A stretch of DNA of 23,450 nt, from the NCBI GenBank assembly GCA_018398765.1, contig JAHBMJ010000377.1, positions 102,575-126,024 on the forward strand, given 5' to 3'. Shown piece by piece: positions 1-9,460 of this stretch. Below the pieces are notes generated by a model. The model worked only from the letters and a program-made list of their open reading frames with translations. It was not told the origin of the DNA and searched no databases. Position 1 is the stretch's first letter. The number at the start of each line of letters is the position of its first letter. Position numbers and translations under genes: made by a program. This stretch comes from Chromera velia. Taxonomy: Eukaryota; Sar; Chromeraceae.

Positions 1-518
1 TACCCGTGACACGCCCGCCGTTGAGCAGTGCCTCATATGAATTGAAAACAAAACAGTTATGATCATGAAAAGAAATGCTTCAATCAGATCGATTCAGAGC
101 CATTCAGATACATTTCTTATTGTGTTTTCATCTTAGCGTTAATTTACGATGATAGGTACTAGACAATTTATGGTTTTGAAAAAATATCTACTCTATGTAT
201 ACATTTTTTTATTTTATTTTTTAAACATCTTACTAAGCTTAAATAGTCTTAAATGAATTATGAAAATCAATTAGTTTAAAGGTGTGTTGTGAGGCCGCGA
301 TTGATCAGCTGTATCAAGGTGATCGAAGTCACGCCTATTTTCGTTGCTGGTAGTCGTAGGATGGAACAAATCGACAAACTAGGTTAGATCCGCCTCTCAT
401 ACATGGGGACGCGGCATGCATGAAAAAACCCTCAATCATCGTTTAAAGGTTAAACTATCTATTTTAATGTTTTAAAAACTAAATTTTTTAGTCACTTTCC
501 AGTATAAAAGTTTTAATT
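1..518. other. AT-rich left flank of the virus-like element
   Basis: This stretch is strongly AT-rich, with long T runs around 180-230 and A/T runs around 430-500, and it has no intact gene. One short stretch (291-350, + strand) reads EAAIDQLYQGDRSHAYFRCW before a TAG at 351. It lies in the same frame as the D5-like helicase remnant that starts near 519 and could be a fragment of that gene's N-terminal region. That link rests on weak similarity to the segment preceding the helicase in D5-type proteins. The primase part expected upstream is not visible, so it is either deleted or outside the window. Confidence 0.35.
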
Positions 519-1526
519 GTCAGTACAGTCAGTTCCACGCCGAACGACGAAGTGCGCGTTCAGGTTTTTGAAGCTGCATTTGAAGAACAGGCCGACTTGT
601 TTCTCCACTTTCTTGCCAGAGCAATTGGGGGCCATGTTGAAGATAAACATTGGGGAAGATGTATGGGAGAGTGAAATTCAGGGAAAGGCGTCACCAGCAC
701 TCTTTTGCAGAACACGTTTGAGAAGTACGTCATCAATCCTCTTTCAGAAAATTTTTTGATGGCCTCGTTCCATACAGATCCCGCCAAAGAAGGTGGATGG
801 ATACTGGACGCCGAGTTTGCCCGCTTAGCACTTACCCAGGAAATTCAGATGGACGCCTCTAATAAAGTGGTCAAGATTTAAAATTTAATGGTAATCTGAT
901 CAAACGTTTTGCTTCCGGTGGAGATGTGCTATGCGCACGACGTTTGTATAACAACGCCCGAGAATTTCGGATTGACACCGGCCTGTCTGCTGAAGTTCTG
1001 TAACGACTGCCTTCCGATTGAGCCTGTCGATGCTTGCGAGACAATGTTTTCTTTTGAAAGCCTAAATAAGTTCAAGTCAGCCGCCTGGTTTGAGTAGCAA
1101 CGATCGGATTATGGCCATACAGACAACTATCTGTCCAGGTATAAAATGGTAGACCCCGATATCAAGGAGAAGTATGCAACTGCCAGGTGGATCCATGCTT
1201 GCTACCACCTGATTTTCCATCATTACCAAACCTCCGCTTTGATATTGCCTCCCGATATTGAAGATCCTGTGGTTGACAGTGAGCGATATCCCGAAACCAT
1301 CTGTGAACAGTGTTTTCAAATTATGGGGATCGAGACAGATATCGTCAGCAATAGTGACTTGGAGTTGTTTATTTGTCAACAAGACCTCAACATCATAAAA
1401 CTCAGGCTGCAACAAATACTTAAAAGAATAGGCAGAGGCCAGATACGACCTTGGCGGAGAAATAACCAGAGAGGCCTTTGTGGTTTCAAGCTAGCACCGC
1501 CTGATAACACTCATTTCGCCTTTTAG
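519..1526 (+). pseudogene. Decayed D5-like primase-helicase (SF3 helicase), viral or mobile-element origin
   Basis: D5-like proteins are AAA+/superfamily-3 helicases, often fused to a primase, that start DNA replication in large DNA viruses, phages and some mobile elements. Visible in order: ARAIGGHVEDKHW (about 618-656); a Walker A of the form GE-stop-NSGKG (666-689) in which the codon before NSGKG is TGA (672-674); motif B ending RLALTQE (822-842); IKRFASGGD (896-922); motif C with KFCND (993-1007); and a C-terminal part with WIHACYHLIFHHY and a final RGLCGFKL before TAG at 1524. Reading runs in frame 0 to about 878, in a second frame for about 884-1000, then returns to the first. TAG at 1095-1097 interrupts the last part. 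Two stops and two frame changes mean it cannot encode a full protein. The family call is secure because all three SF3 motifs lie in order. The source (giant virus, polinton-like virus or transposon) is not resolved. The 270 bp to the convergent minus-strand gene hold no clear gene. Confidence 0.85.
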
Positions 1527-1797
1527 CGTGATACACTGTTCGTGCCTTCATGTGTTGAAGCTTTAACCAAGCAGGATCTAAGTGTTTTTCTGTATACCAC
1601 CTTCACTGTCCATCTTGAATCTTTTCTGGGAAGCAAGTCCGGTAAAGATGCATCGCACGTCGTTATGCTTCTATGGTTTTCATGTGGAACTTTACTTATA
1701 TATATTATGTACATAGCAATGATAGACATAGGCGTTTTTCAGAAGTGGGTGTTATCTTAGAAGTCCTTTGATAACCTCTGTAGCACCTAGCTCCCCA

Positions 1798-3225
1798 CTA
1801 GTCCTCGTCCATAAACTCATCAAGCTCTTTTTGTAGACTTCCGGATGGTTCTGTCTTCTGTGCAAGTAAAGAACCGCTGCTCAATCTGGAGCTGCCAGGG
1901 TGGGCCTGTGAAGAATAGGCCTTTATCCACCGGGGAGATTGAGGAGAAGGAAGGCAAACTATATGCGTACGAGAAGCCAGACTCTGATTGGCATTGCGGA
2001 GCCCTTTGTGCTGCCAAAGATGCTGCGGCGGCTGCTCTGCACCTCCAACATCCGTAGGAGAGAAAGGCGAATCGTTTCAAATTGAATGCAATCCGGGGAT
2101 ACTAATGGCCATCTTTGCTAGAGGGGATCCCAAAGAGATTCAGCGGCTGTGCATAGTGGTATTGCTGAGGTGGATCACGGAAGCTAGCAGGCATGCTAAA
2201 GGCAAAATCAGGTTCGGGGTTATTTGTTTCTCCTGTGCTAAATGTGGGATGAAGACGTGCAAGTTCAAGCTGCAGATGCGGTGGGAGGTGCGTTTTTAGA
2301 AAGTTCTTCAGCTCCACGCTTGGTGACCAGCTTATGGGGGGGCAAAGCTTTGTTTCATCGCCGGTCTCAAGCTTTATTCCTGACTCCTGCATTATTATAA
2401 TAAGAGCAGTAGCGCGGTCCATGGAATCCTCTACCTCAGAAAAATTGAGGACTGCCAGGCGTTCGTCAAGCAGCTGGACGTCTTGTCTCACTTTATGATG
2501 GTACTCAACAAGCAGGCAGTCCCCGGTGCCCTGGAAGTTTGATACTGGAATCCATTGTGGAATCTGATTATTTGGGCCTAATGGGTAGTCTTTCCATTGA
2601 ACCTTATACTGATTGCGCCTCTCGTCGTAGTCAAGAATTTTCTCAACCTCCTACTCTGCGTCATCAGAAGATTGGGAAATCATTGAGTCTGGCTCTTTGC
2701 CTGTATTTCAGATTTGAGATGGAAGCATGCCTTTGACTCTGAGGTATTGATGAAACAGATCGAGATCGCCGCTTCCTTGAACCTTGTAATCAAGGCCCGA
2801 AGCCTAGCGCAATTCTTGAATGCTCATTCGCATGATCTGTTCGTCTGCTCTTTTTTTTGCCGCTGACGTGCTGTCTATTTAGCTTTCGATTCTTCTTGAC
2901 TCAGGGCAATGTTCTTCGGGATTTGGTGCTCTTCATCCAGGATTCCCAATTCTGTATAAAGGTCATAATTAGGTGAAAAATGTGTATCGAACCATAATAA
3001 GTATGAGTCGATTCGGTAAACCTGCTTCACGACCTGGTCGCGAAAAGACCGGAACGTTGCTAGTACATGTGCATGGGAAACGTTAATTAGCCATTCTTGG
3101 CGGAACTCAAAAATCTATACTAGGCTTTTGAGCTTATAGTCGCTGAATAAATCAAAAATCAATCGCACTGCACACACTCCTAAATTTTTGGCAAAGCCTC
3201 TTTGAAAAGTGAATTTTGTGGTTTT
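1798..3225 (-). pseudogene. Decayed chromodomain protein of the virus-like element
   Basis: Read on the minus strand, this is a long protein-like region broken many times. The N-terminal part (about 3225-2859) contains FRQEWLINVSHAHVLATFR and YRIDSYLLWFDTHFSPNYDL and matches no family I know. The frame changes at a homopolymer of eight T on the + strand (2851-2858). A chromodomain follows (about 2650-2470): EVEKILDYDERRNQYKVQWK, then PQWIPVSNF and LLVEYHHK, which fits the usual chromo fold with its Trp cage residues. The tyrosine expected just before EVEKIL is a TAG (2653-2651). The tail runs to TAG at 2104. The probable natural end, LQKELDEFMDED then TAG at 1800-1798, is in another frame. 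In-frame stops are TAG 3117, TAG 2877, TAG 2806, TGA 2710 and TAG 2653. Chromodomains read methylated histones, and in retroelements they steer integration to heterochromatin. No reverse transcriptase or integrase is visible. The gene is convergent with the D5-like helicase. The chromodomain is secure; the rest of the protein is unknown. Confidence 0.75.
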
Positions 3226-3229
3226 TAAA

Positions 3230-3266
3230 GGGGGTTTTAGGGTGGTTTTAGGGGGGTTTTTGCCCC
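3230..3266. repeat. G-rich tract with TTTTAGGG-like words
   Basis: A run of G blocks separated by TTTTA (GGGGG, GGG, GG, GGGGGG), ending in T5-G-CCCC, lies between the GIY-YIG-like gene and the chromodomain gene, both read leftward. It resembles a degenerate telomere-type repeat, but there are only about two imperfect copies. It could equally be a promoter or terminator element of the mobile element. It has three long G runs, so it is not a textbook quadruplex. Confidence 0.3.
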
Positions 3267-3337
3267 TCAGAAGAAGACTTTTTGCCTAAAAATGAATTTT
3301 TAGCAGCTTATGACCAAAATTAACGTAAACCAATGGT

Positions 3338-3598
3338 TCATGAGTGCATGCAGCGCGGGATCAATCGTTCAAAATGATTTAGCCACGTTTGCGTGACCCC
3401 AGGCCGAAACACTAGGATATAAATGATATTGAAACCCCACGGATAGCATAAATGGTACTGGTCCAGTCTCCGGTCAGGATTTTTTAACGTGCTACCAATT
3501 TTAATAAGCAACAGAGATGCTAGGAAAGGATTTTTCAACGTATACAAAATTGGGCGGTTTATGTTGATCAAATAGGTGATAGCTCCACCGGCCGGCAT
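3338..3598 (-). CDS. Small protein with possible GIY-YIG / T5orf172-type domain
   Basis: This is an intact 86-codon frame on the minus strand with an ATG start. The features suggesting a GIY-YIG or T5orf172-like fold are an N-terminal hydrophobic strand (AITYLINI), a second strand (PILYTLKN), then KIGST, four residues on DRRLDQYH, and a later acidic residue in WLNHFERL. In that superfamily the KIG-T and Arg..RL..Y elements are the conserved core and a Glu binds the metal. Viral copies are common next to D5-type replication genes, which fits the neighbour at 519-1526. Length is short but typical for such stand-alone domains. The match is by eye and weak, the classical GIY/YIG tripeptides are not both present, and flanking genes are broken, so this may also be a fragment that happens to be open. 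Confidence 0.4.
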   Translation of the reverse strand: MPAGGAITYLININRPILYTLKNPFLASLLLIKIGSTLKNPDRRLDQYHLCYPWGFNIIYILVFRPGVTQTWLNHFERLIPRCMHS

Positions 3599-3728
3599 AT
3601 TTTTTTCCTTTTATCTTACAAGGCGGGGTGTAGAGGCAATAAGCTACACGGCGCGATTCCACATGCACAACGCTAAATTATGGAGATGCTCAGCGACCCG
3701 TTGATCAAAACACAGGAGGTTGGTGTTT

Positions 3729-4343
3729 TTATTCCACAAGAGAGACTCTAGGGTCCCTCTCTATTATAAAAATGCGATACGCATCATACGGTAGTTCTAG
3801 AAGGCTGCAAAGTTGCGCTAACATTGAAAAAGATGCTAGTGGAGCAACAGTATCAAAATCTAGGTTTCCTAAAAGCTGCGCTAGGACTACAGTCTGTACA
3901 CGGACCTGCAGGCGGGACTCGGTAATGCGTTTTAAGAGCCGTTCATATAGAACAGGGATGGTGGAAGGGAACAGGCCGTCGTGGACCACCATTAGAGCCT
4001 GGAAAGCCTACAACCACCATCCACCCACGTATGCTAGCGTGGAAACACAGTCAAGAATGCCCATAGGTTGAAGACCATGCTCTAGCGATGTACTAGGAGA
4101 AGGTTCAACTAGGTCTACCGAAACATCATCTTGTAAGCTTTCTAGTAAGCTTTCGTCTAGCGCATCTAGCAGGCTTGCTGAAGCCTCAATAATTTGAGTA
4201 CTAGCGGTTACAAGCAGCACAAGGTGAAAAGTGACAACTAGATTGCTACTCGGGAACTGGTTGTAAAGAAAGTCGGCAATAAGCGCTTGGGCGGGCAAAG
4301 GGAAGATTTGATGCTTGATTTGTTCGAAATTATATTTTTCCAT
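3729..4343 (-). pseudogene. Unrecognised element gene with one in-frame TAG
   Basis: Two open stretches (4343-4011 and 4007-3729, minus strand) lie in exactly the same frame and are separated only by a TAG at 4010-4008, so together they look like one gene of about 205 codons with a single nonsense change. It begins with ATG (MEKYNFEQIKHQIF). The first half holds a hydrophobic segment (SSNLVVTFHLVLLVTAS) and an acidic stretch (LLDALDESLLESLQDD). The second half is helical and leucine-rich (VQTVVLAQLLGNLDFD), ending RVSLVE before a stop at 3729. I do not recognise the family. It shares strand and AT-rich style with the two minus-strand genes to its left, so I place it in the same element, of which it would be the rightmost gene visible. 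Confidence 0.5.
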
Positions 4344-4604
4344 CCTAACTTACTGCATAATTTAATATTTCTCTAGATATTTCCTATTCAAAAACAAATT
4401 GTATATGTTAAAGCCTAGTTAAAGCCCTAAAAAACTACAGCTAATAAATTATTGGCTAGCTGGTCGATGATATATATACAAAGAGCACTAAACCAGGGGG
4501 ATAGTATCTGTATTGAGGTTGTACTTGCAAGAAGCTGGCAACACATTCATGAATTTTACCTCCATATCTGTCTCTTCTTTTCGTTTCATCTCAATTTTCT
4601 TGTT
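4344..4604. other. Junction between the AT-rich element and the host gene
   Basis: Base composition changes here from the AT-rich island to host-like sequence. The element's last gene starts at 4343 and the host gene's stop codon is at 4605-4607, so the element sits about 260 bp beyond a host gene's 3' end. I see no obvious terminal inverted repeat or target-site duplication by eye; the left end of the element is not in the window or not recognisable. Confidence 0.4.
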
Positions 4605-7600
4605 TTAGCTGTCCGGCGATTCTGCGATGTTCTTAGAGCTCTGTGCTGCCTGATCGACTCCTTGGGATGCTTCAAGATGTTCTGCCTCGGGAGATGCCGC
4701 TTGGGGGATGGCGCTTGCCAGTGGGGGTGCACCTGACGCCGCTGACAGTGTCCTTATCTGAGTCACTGAGCCTCTGTCGCGGCCCCAGCCTCTCTTTGCA
4801 AACAGGGTTGCTGAGGCAGAGGAGCTAACAATGGAAAAGGCAAGAGCGATGCCGAGGTTGCCCCAGTAGGTGCTGGAGGGGGCGCCGTCGTACCACGTAA
4901 GAACGATGGCCACCACACCGAGGATTGTAAAAATGATGGCACCAGCCCAAATTTCCCAGACTTATATCTTGTGCCCATCTGTCCTGCGTACACAGTGTTA
5001 AAAGATGTGACGTCTCATGTATCTTGGATAATGTTCTGACTCACGCGACCAAAAGGAGAAAAGATAACGCCTTTCCATTCCTCAAACGATACACAAAAAA
5101 GGAGGGCATGTACTAAACCATGGATGCGCACTGGACAAAGACAGATGAAGATCCAATCCGCGCCAATCCGAACGTCCAAAGGAAACGACGCGATCGACCT
5201 TGAGCCACGCACGTGAACAACCATCAGACACCTACGCCCTTCGCGAACCTTTCTTCGATGCACCGAACACCCGGAGGTCTCGAACCAACGGTCATTCGCG
5301 AAATTTTCGTTCGAACGACAAAAAAAAAAACGGAGAAGGCCCACAAACACTAGCTCAATCAAAAGCTTGGCAGACCACGCGGAACTGAGACCGGACGTCC
5401 TGATGTGAGCAGACACGCTCCACGCTCGCATGCTCAGGCTGCCTGACGATTTCATCCATACACCCATCACAACATAGCCGATCACACAACACACGCATGC
5501 ACGTCAACTTAAAGAGATGAAGGTGCCGAATGTAGGATGGAGAATTTTTTGTTTGGGCGACAAGAAAAAGAAAAGGGGGGGGACACAGCGCTCAGGTTTC
5601 TCACACAGCCAGCCACTCATATATATATGGAGCACTCGCGCACTTCCATCTGGCGACGTTGAATGTATGCTGGAGAAAACGGGAAAGGCCCGCACACACT
5701 CAAAGCTCGACAGACCACGCAAAGCCACAGCAGACAGGCAGGCACACACGCCCTCCATGGCTCGCATGCACGCTGTCTGACGGTTCCATCTATTATGACA
5801 CACCCGACCAACAGCCACACACGGCACGCGCATGTCAATCTAAAGAGATGGAGATGCCGAATGTAGGATGGAGAATTTTTCGTGCAGGCAAGGGCGCGAC
5901 GGAAAAAGAAAAAAAACGGGAAGGGGAAGCCAGGTCGAGCCAGACGAGTCACACGCGGCTCAGGAGGAAACCAGAGAGCCGAAGTCCTAGAGGGTGACGG
6001 ATGACACACGAAAAGAGAGCACACAACGGAGGTACGAAGACCTGCCTGACGATCAGGGAGGCCAGCCAAGTAGACAATAGAAGAGCGTCATTTAGGAGAC
6101 AAGATGTCAGGCGACAGCTGCAGAGGCGACGGCTCACAACGACGTTCAGGGGGTGCCTTGCATGGAGGGGCTGCCAGGAAAGCCACGTAACAGTCAAGAA
6201 AAAAAGGAAAAAGCTGTGCTGGGTAGCTACACAACAAAAAGGGAACCGGATGACCCACCTGCAGTTGTGGTCCGGGAGGCATTGTACTGGTCACTCAGGG
6301 CAATCTTGTTTTGTATGCTGGAGTCATTAAACCCAGCTTCGTCAAACTCGTGCGAGATGAGCCACTGACGATACTCCACATTAAGACCTTGCCAAGCATT
6401 CCTATTGTACGCGTGCACAAGCCGATTTCTTACCTCACGAGAAAGGGTCTATTCTGCATTTGAAACAAAAAACGTGAGGTGACATGACGAAATCGCGATT
6501 CGAGAAACATTGGAAAAGGCTCGAAAAAAGGACCCTCGGCAAATGGCAAGAGAGCGGCAGGGAAATCCGAGAGGGTGCTAAGTGAATAAAGCGGTGACAA
6601 CTGGCAGGCAGTTCAGCCCATGCACAGAGACAACGGGGGGGGGATCACATGGATGATGCCCCCCCAAAATGGTGGGAAATTTAAAAGGGAAACTCAGGAC
6701 AGACACACAAAGGTCATCATGAGGGAACTCGATCTGGAACGAAAACAAAATTCCAGAGGCAATTCGGAGACAAAGAGAACAAGTCAGATCAACGACAGGA
6801 AATAAGAATGGCAAGTTCATTGCGAAAAGCGGGGAGAAAAAAGAAAAAGAGTCAAGAGAACAAAAGATGCGAAACGGCAGGATTGAAGACACAATGACCG
6901 ACTATAGGCTGACCTCCTCGGCGACACCCTCCCTGCAGATAGGATACTCTTCCAGGGCTGCGGGTGGCGCCAGTGCCCCTGCATGCGTGGGCACATGATC
7001 ACAGAAGACAACCGCACATCCAAACAGAGATTTACCAACCAACCAGCATACGGACACATTCAGGGATGGATACTGAAAGAGGACCGAGGGAAGCAATTAG
7101 ACAAGAAAAGAGACTTTATACAGCTAATCGATCAACCCCCCTATACATGTAGCCTAAATCCCAAATTGGTTCACACAAACCCATGAAGATCCCCTACCCA
7201 TCTGCTCCTCACAGCTTTGCCCTCATACGCGTCCCCTCTAGGTCGTCAAACCAGGAGGCCTCCAGACGTTCCCTGTCGAATCTGCAGCAGCACACAATTA
7301 AAGGTAAGGAAAACATATGTAGACTGTTAATTCCAGATTAAACGCTACAGTACAGGAAAGCGGATTGAGAAGATAACACTCAAAGAAGTGGAGCGACGCG
7401 AAACGCAAAAACGGAGTATAGCTAACATCCCCCCACCTGAAGTGCACCATCAGCACCTCCGCTTCGTCTTCACTGATGTGGAAGGTCTCCGCCGTGTCGC
7501 GAATCTCTTTTTTCAGGATGTCCCTTACTGCAGCCACCGTTAAAATCTCAACCACAGGTCTTCGAGATGGTCGGTGGAAGAGAAGCCGTTTTTTCGCTTT

Positions 7601-9460
7601 CAGTGGGGCTCCCGATGGAGTTTTCCTCACCATCTCCTGGTGCTGCATCTTGAGGCTGCATCAAATTCAGCACAAAGAAGGGCAGGCGGGAAGGAAAACA
7701 GTAGGAACTGAAAAGAAGGGGAGAGGAAAAAACATGGGAAAGGGAGGTTGACAGAAGATCTTCATAAGGGGGGTCTGAAAGAAAGGAGGGAGCAGAGAGA
7801 GGACAGATGAGAGAGACGAACAAAGGAGTGTATGTACATTCTCGAAGAGGCCCGCCCGCTGTCTTAATTTGACTTTTAAAAAGAGTGAAGGGAATCTCCC
7901 AAGGAAGGGGGCAACTCCCAACATGATTCTGAAAGGCTCTCTCTCCATATAAACAGAAAGGCAGAGAAGCTCATGATCAGAAACAAATAGAGAAAGGAAT
8001 GTGAACAGTGACAAAGAGGCAGGCATGAAGCTGCAGAGGGGAGGGGGGAAAAACACGATGGAAGGAACGAAGGGAGGGAGGGAGGGAGAGAGGGAGGAAG
8101 GATAGAAGGGAGGAAGGAAGGAAATAAAGAAATAACAACGTAAACGAAGATGGGAGAATAAAGAAGAGAGAGAGGGGGAGAGGAGAGGGGGGGAGAAGGG
8201 GGGGGAGAGAGAGAGAGAGAAAAAGTGCAGTAAGAAAAACAAGGCAGTTTTCACCTTGCATACGTTTACAAAGAGCATGTGATGACAAACATCATGTTGT
8301 GCTTATCAGGATGCAGACAGGGTAGAAAGAAAGAAACAGAGAGGGAGGACTGATCCTACAGTGTATCGATCATGGTGATTTGGACACTGCAAGAAAAGCT
8401 GCCAGCCACTTTGAGGATGGAAGACACGATCAATGCACAGATACACAGACCCTTCAACTTATTTCATGCATACGTACACACATCGGAGAAGACAAGGAGG
8501 AAAGACCGAGATGAGAGTAAGAGAAATAGACAGAGCCGGTAAGGCATCAATCATGGGACAGAGAGGGAAAGAAATAATGGGTGGGATTTTATAGCAAGTG
8601 CACATCATGGCAAAAGGAGCACACAGATCAACTTAATTTCACATATGTCTACGCCTGCACGAATGTTCAAAGTGAGAGACATAGATTTTTTCGATCCCTC
8701 GTTGCAGACAAACTCATGCAGACCTTGCACCGACACTCACCTAGCACGTGCCCCCACCCCCTTCTGGTCATTTGCACAAACACAAAGCCATGCTATCAAG
8801 GAAACACAAGAGCAAGCTAGAGAGTAGAAGCCACAAAACAGTCATAAACTCCAACACAGATCAACGGATGAACAAACATCAAGTAGATTTTCCTGCAAAG
8901 TCCCCCAAATTCTAAAACTATGTACACATAATCATACACGCACTCAAACACCACGGACCCCAAAAACAAGGATGGGCATGCTTGTTCGATTATAAAGGCC
9001 GCAAAAAGCACACACGTACACCAACCTGTTGACATCAACGGTGAGATTTCTCTTCTTGTCCAAGCTGATATCCACTGCTTTCTTTGCCCCCTTGTGGCCT
9101 CCCATACCCCAGAAGAACACCTCCTGCTCCTCTTCGTTCTCCCCTTTCAGGAATCCCGGCGCATTCTGAATGACCCCCTTCGCGAATCGTGTCTTTCTGT
9201 CCTCTGGCCAGAGCAGCCCCGTCAGCCCAGCCCCCGTCCAGTAGGAATTGAAACAAGATTCTTTTCAACTTTTTTCTGTTGACTGCCTCTATTAGATCGT
9301 CTGCCCACTCTTCAACAGGTCTCCCAGCTTCCACGGGGACCAAAAGAACGGCTGCGCGGACGTCGAGCATTTTCTGTGAAGAGCGAGAAAAAAAAAAAAA
9401 AGAGCACAGCGACCGAGTAACCTCAAACAATAAATTGGCTCTTCTTTCCTCTGTGCTCAT
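4605..9460 (-). CDS. Predicted 8-exon gene: Ariadne-like helical segment plus C-terminal membrane segments; function unknown
   Basis: Hand-built model, minus strand, exons 9460-9422, 9373-9026, 7655-7437, 7281-7229, 6978-6914, 6453-6434, 6401-6259 and 4960-4605. Every junction is GT..AG and keeps phase, giving about 413 codons once a G5 run near 9230 is read as one G fewer (see findings). Exon 2 has RAAVLLVPVEAGRPVEEWADD and, after the frame change, KGVIQNAPGFLKGENEEEQE. Exons 3-4 have VVEILTVAAVRDILKKEI, ISEDEAEVLMVHF and DRERLEASWFDD, which resembles the N-terminal UBA-like region of Ariadne-type RBR E3 ligases. However, no RING-IBR-RING cysteines follow: exon 5 has only YPICREG. The last exon holds two membrane segments (AGAIIFTILGVVAIVLTW and GNLGIALAFSIVSSSASATL) and a polar Ser/Ala-rich tail ending at TAA 4605. 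The 20-nt sixth exon and the 48-nt first intron are the weakest parts, and two adjacent genes could have been merged at 6914/6453. The first intron is in frame, so retention would not break the protein. Confidence 0.5.
5190..5900. repeat. Diverged tandem duplication, about 331-340 bp period, inside an intron
   Basis: Two similar blocks follow each other. The segment beginning AAAGAGATG and continuing GCCGAATGTAGGATGGAGA occurs at 5511-5543 and again at 5842-5874, an offset of 331. CAGACCACGC occurs at 5371 and 5711, and a GGAAAGGCCCGCACACAC-like stretch at about 5332 and 5682. The copies have diverged by substitutions and small indels and contain no convincing gene. The block lies in the last intron (6258-4961) of the minus-strand gene. 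Confidence 0.65.
7660..9025. other. Large intron with long purine-rich tract
   Basis: This is the second intron of the minus-strand gene. The + strand is almost purely purine from about 8025 to 8225 (GGGAGGGA, GAAGGAAG, GAGAGAGA runs), hence polypyrimidine on the transcribed strand. Frames of up to 203 codons here encode only Ser/Leu/Phe/Pro-rich low-complexity strings and are by-products of the tract. The remainder (8230-9025) shows no exon I can support. Confidence 0.55.

Noticed and set aside
1-60. rRNA gene end at the window start
   Set aside because: The opening bases superficially recall conserved rRNA wording (ACACGCCCGCCG), but no continuing rRNA sequence follows.
1527-1797. Frames of about 70 codons on both strands between the convergent element genes
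   Set aside because: Neither shows recognisable or clearly protein-like sequence; hydrophobic stretches are explained by AT-rich composition.
1798-3225. Chromodomain region as part of a chromovirus retrotransposon
   Set aside because: No reverse transcriptase, RNase H or DDE integrase motif is visible on either strand nearby, and the neighbour is a DNA-virus-type helicase.
519-4343. Element genes being intact under a code that reads TAG as an amino acid
   Set aside because: TGA stops and several frame changes coexist with the TAGs, so reassignment alone would not restore the genes; kept only as a question about the source virus.
6914-7655. Complete Ariadne-type RBR E3 ligase
   Set aside because: The N-terminal helical part fits, but the RING1-IBR-RING2 cysteine/histidine pattern was not found in the following exons.
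7667-8278. 203-codon minus-strand frame rich in Ser, Leu, Phe and Pro
   Set aside because: It is the translation of a purine/pyrimidine tract inside an intron, with no conserved motif.
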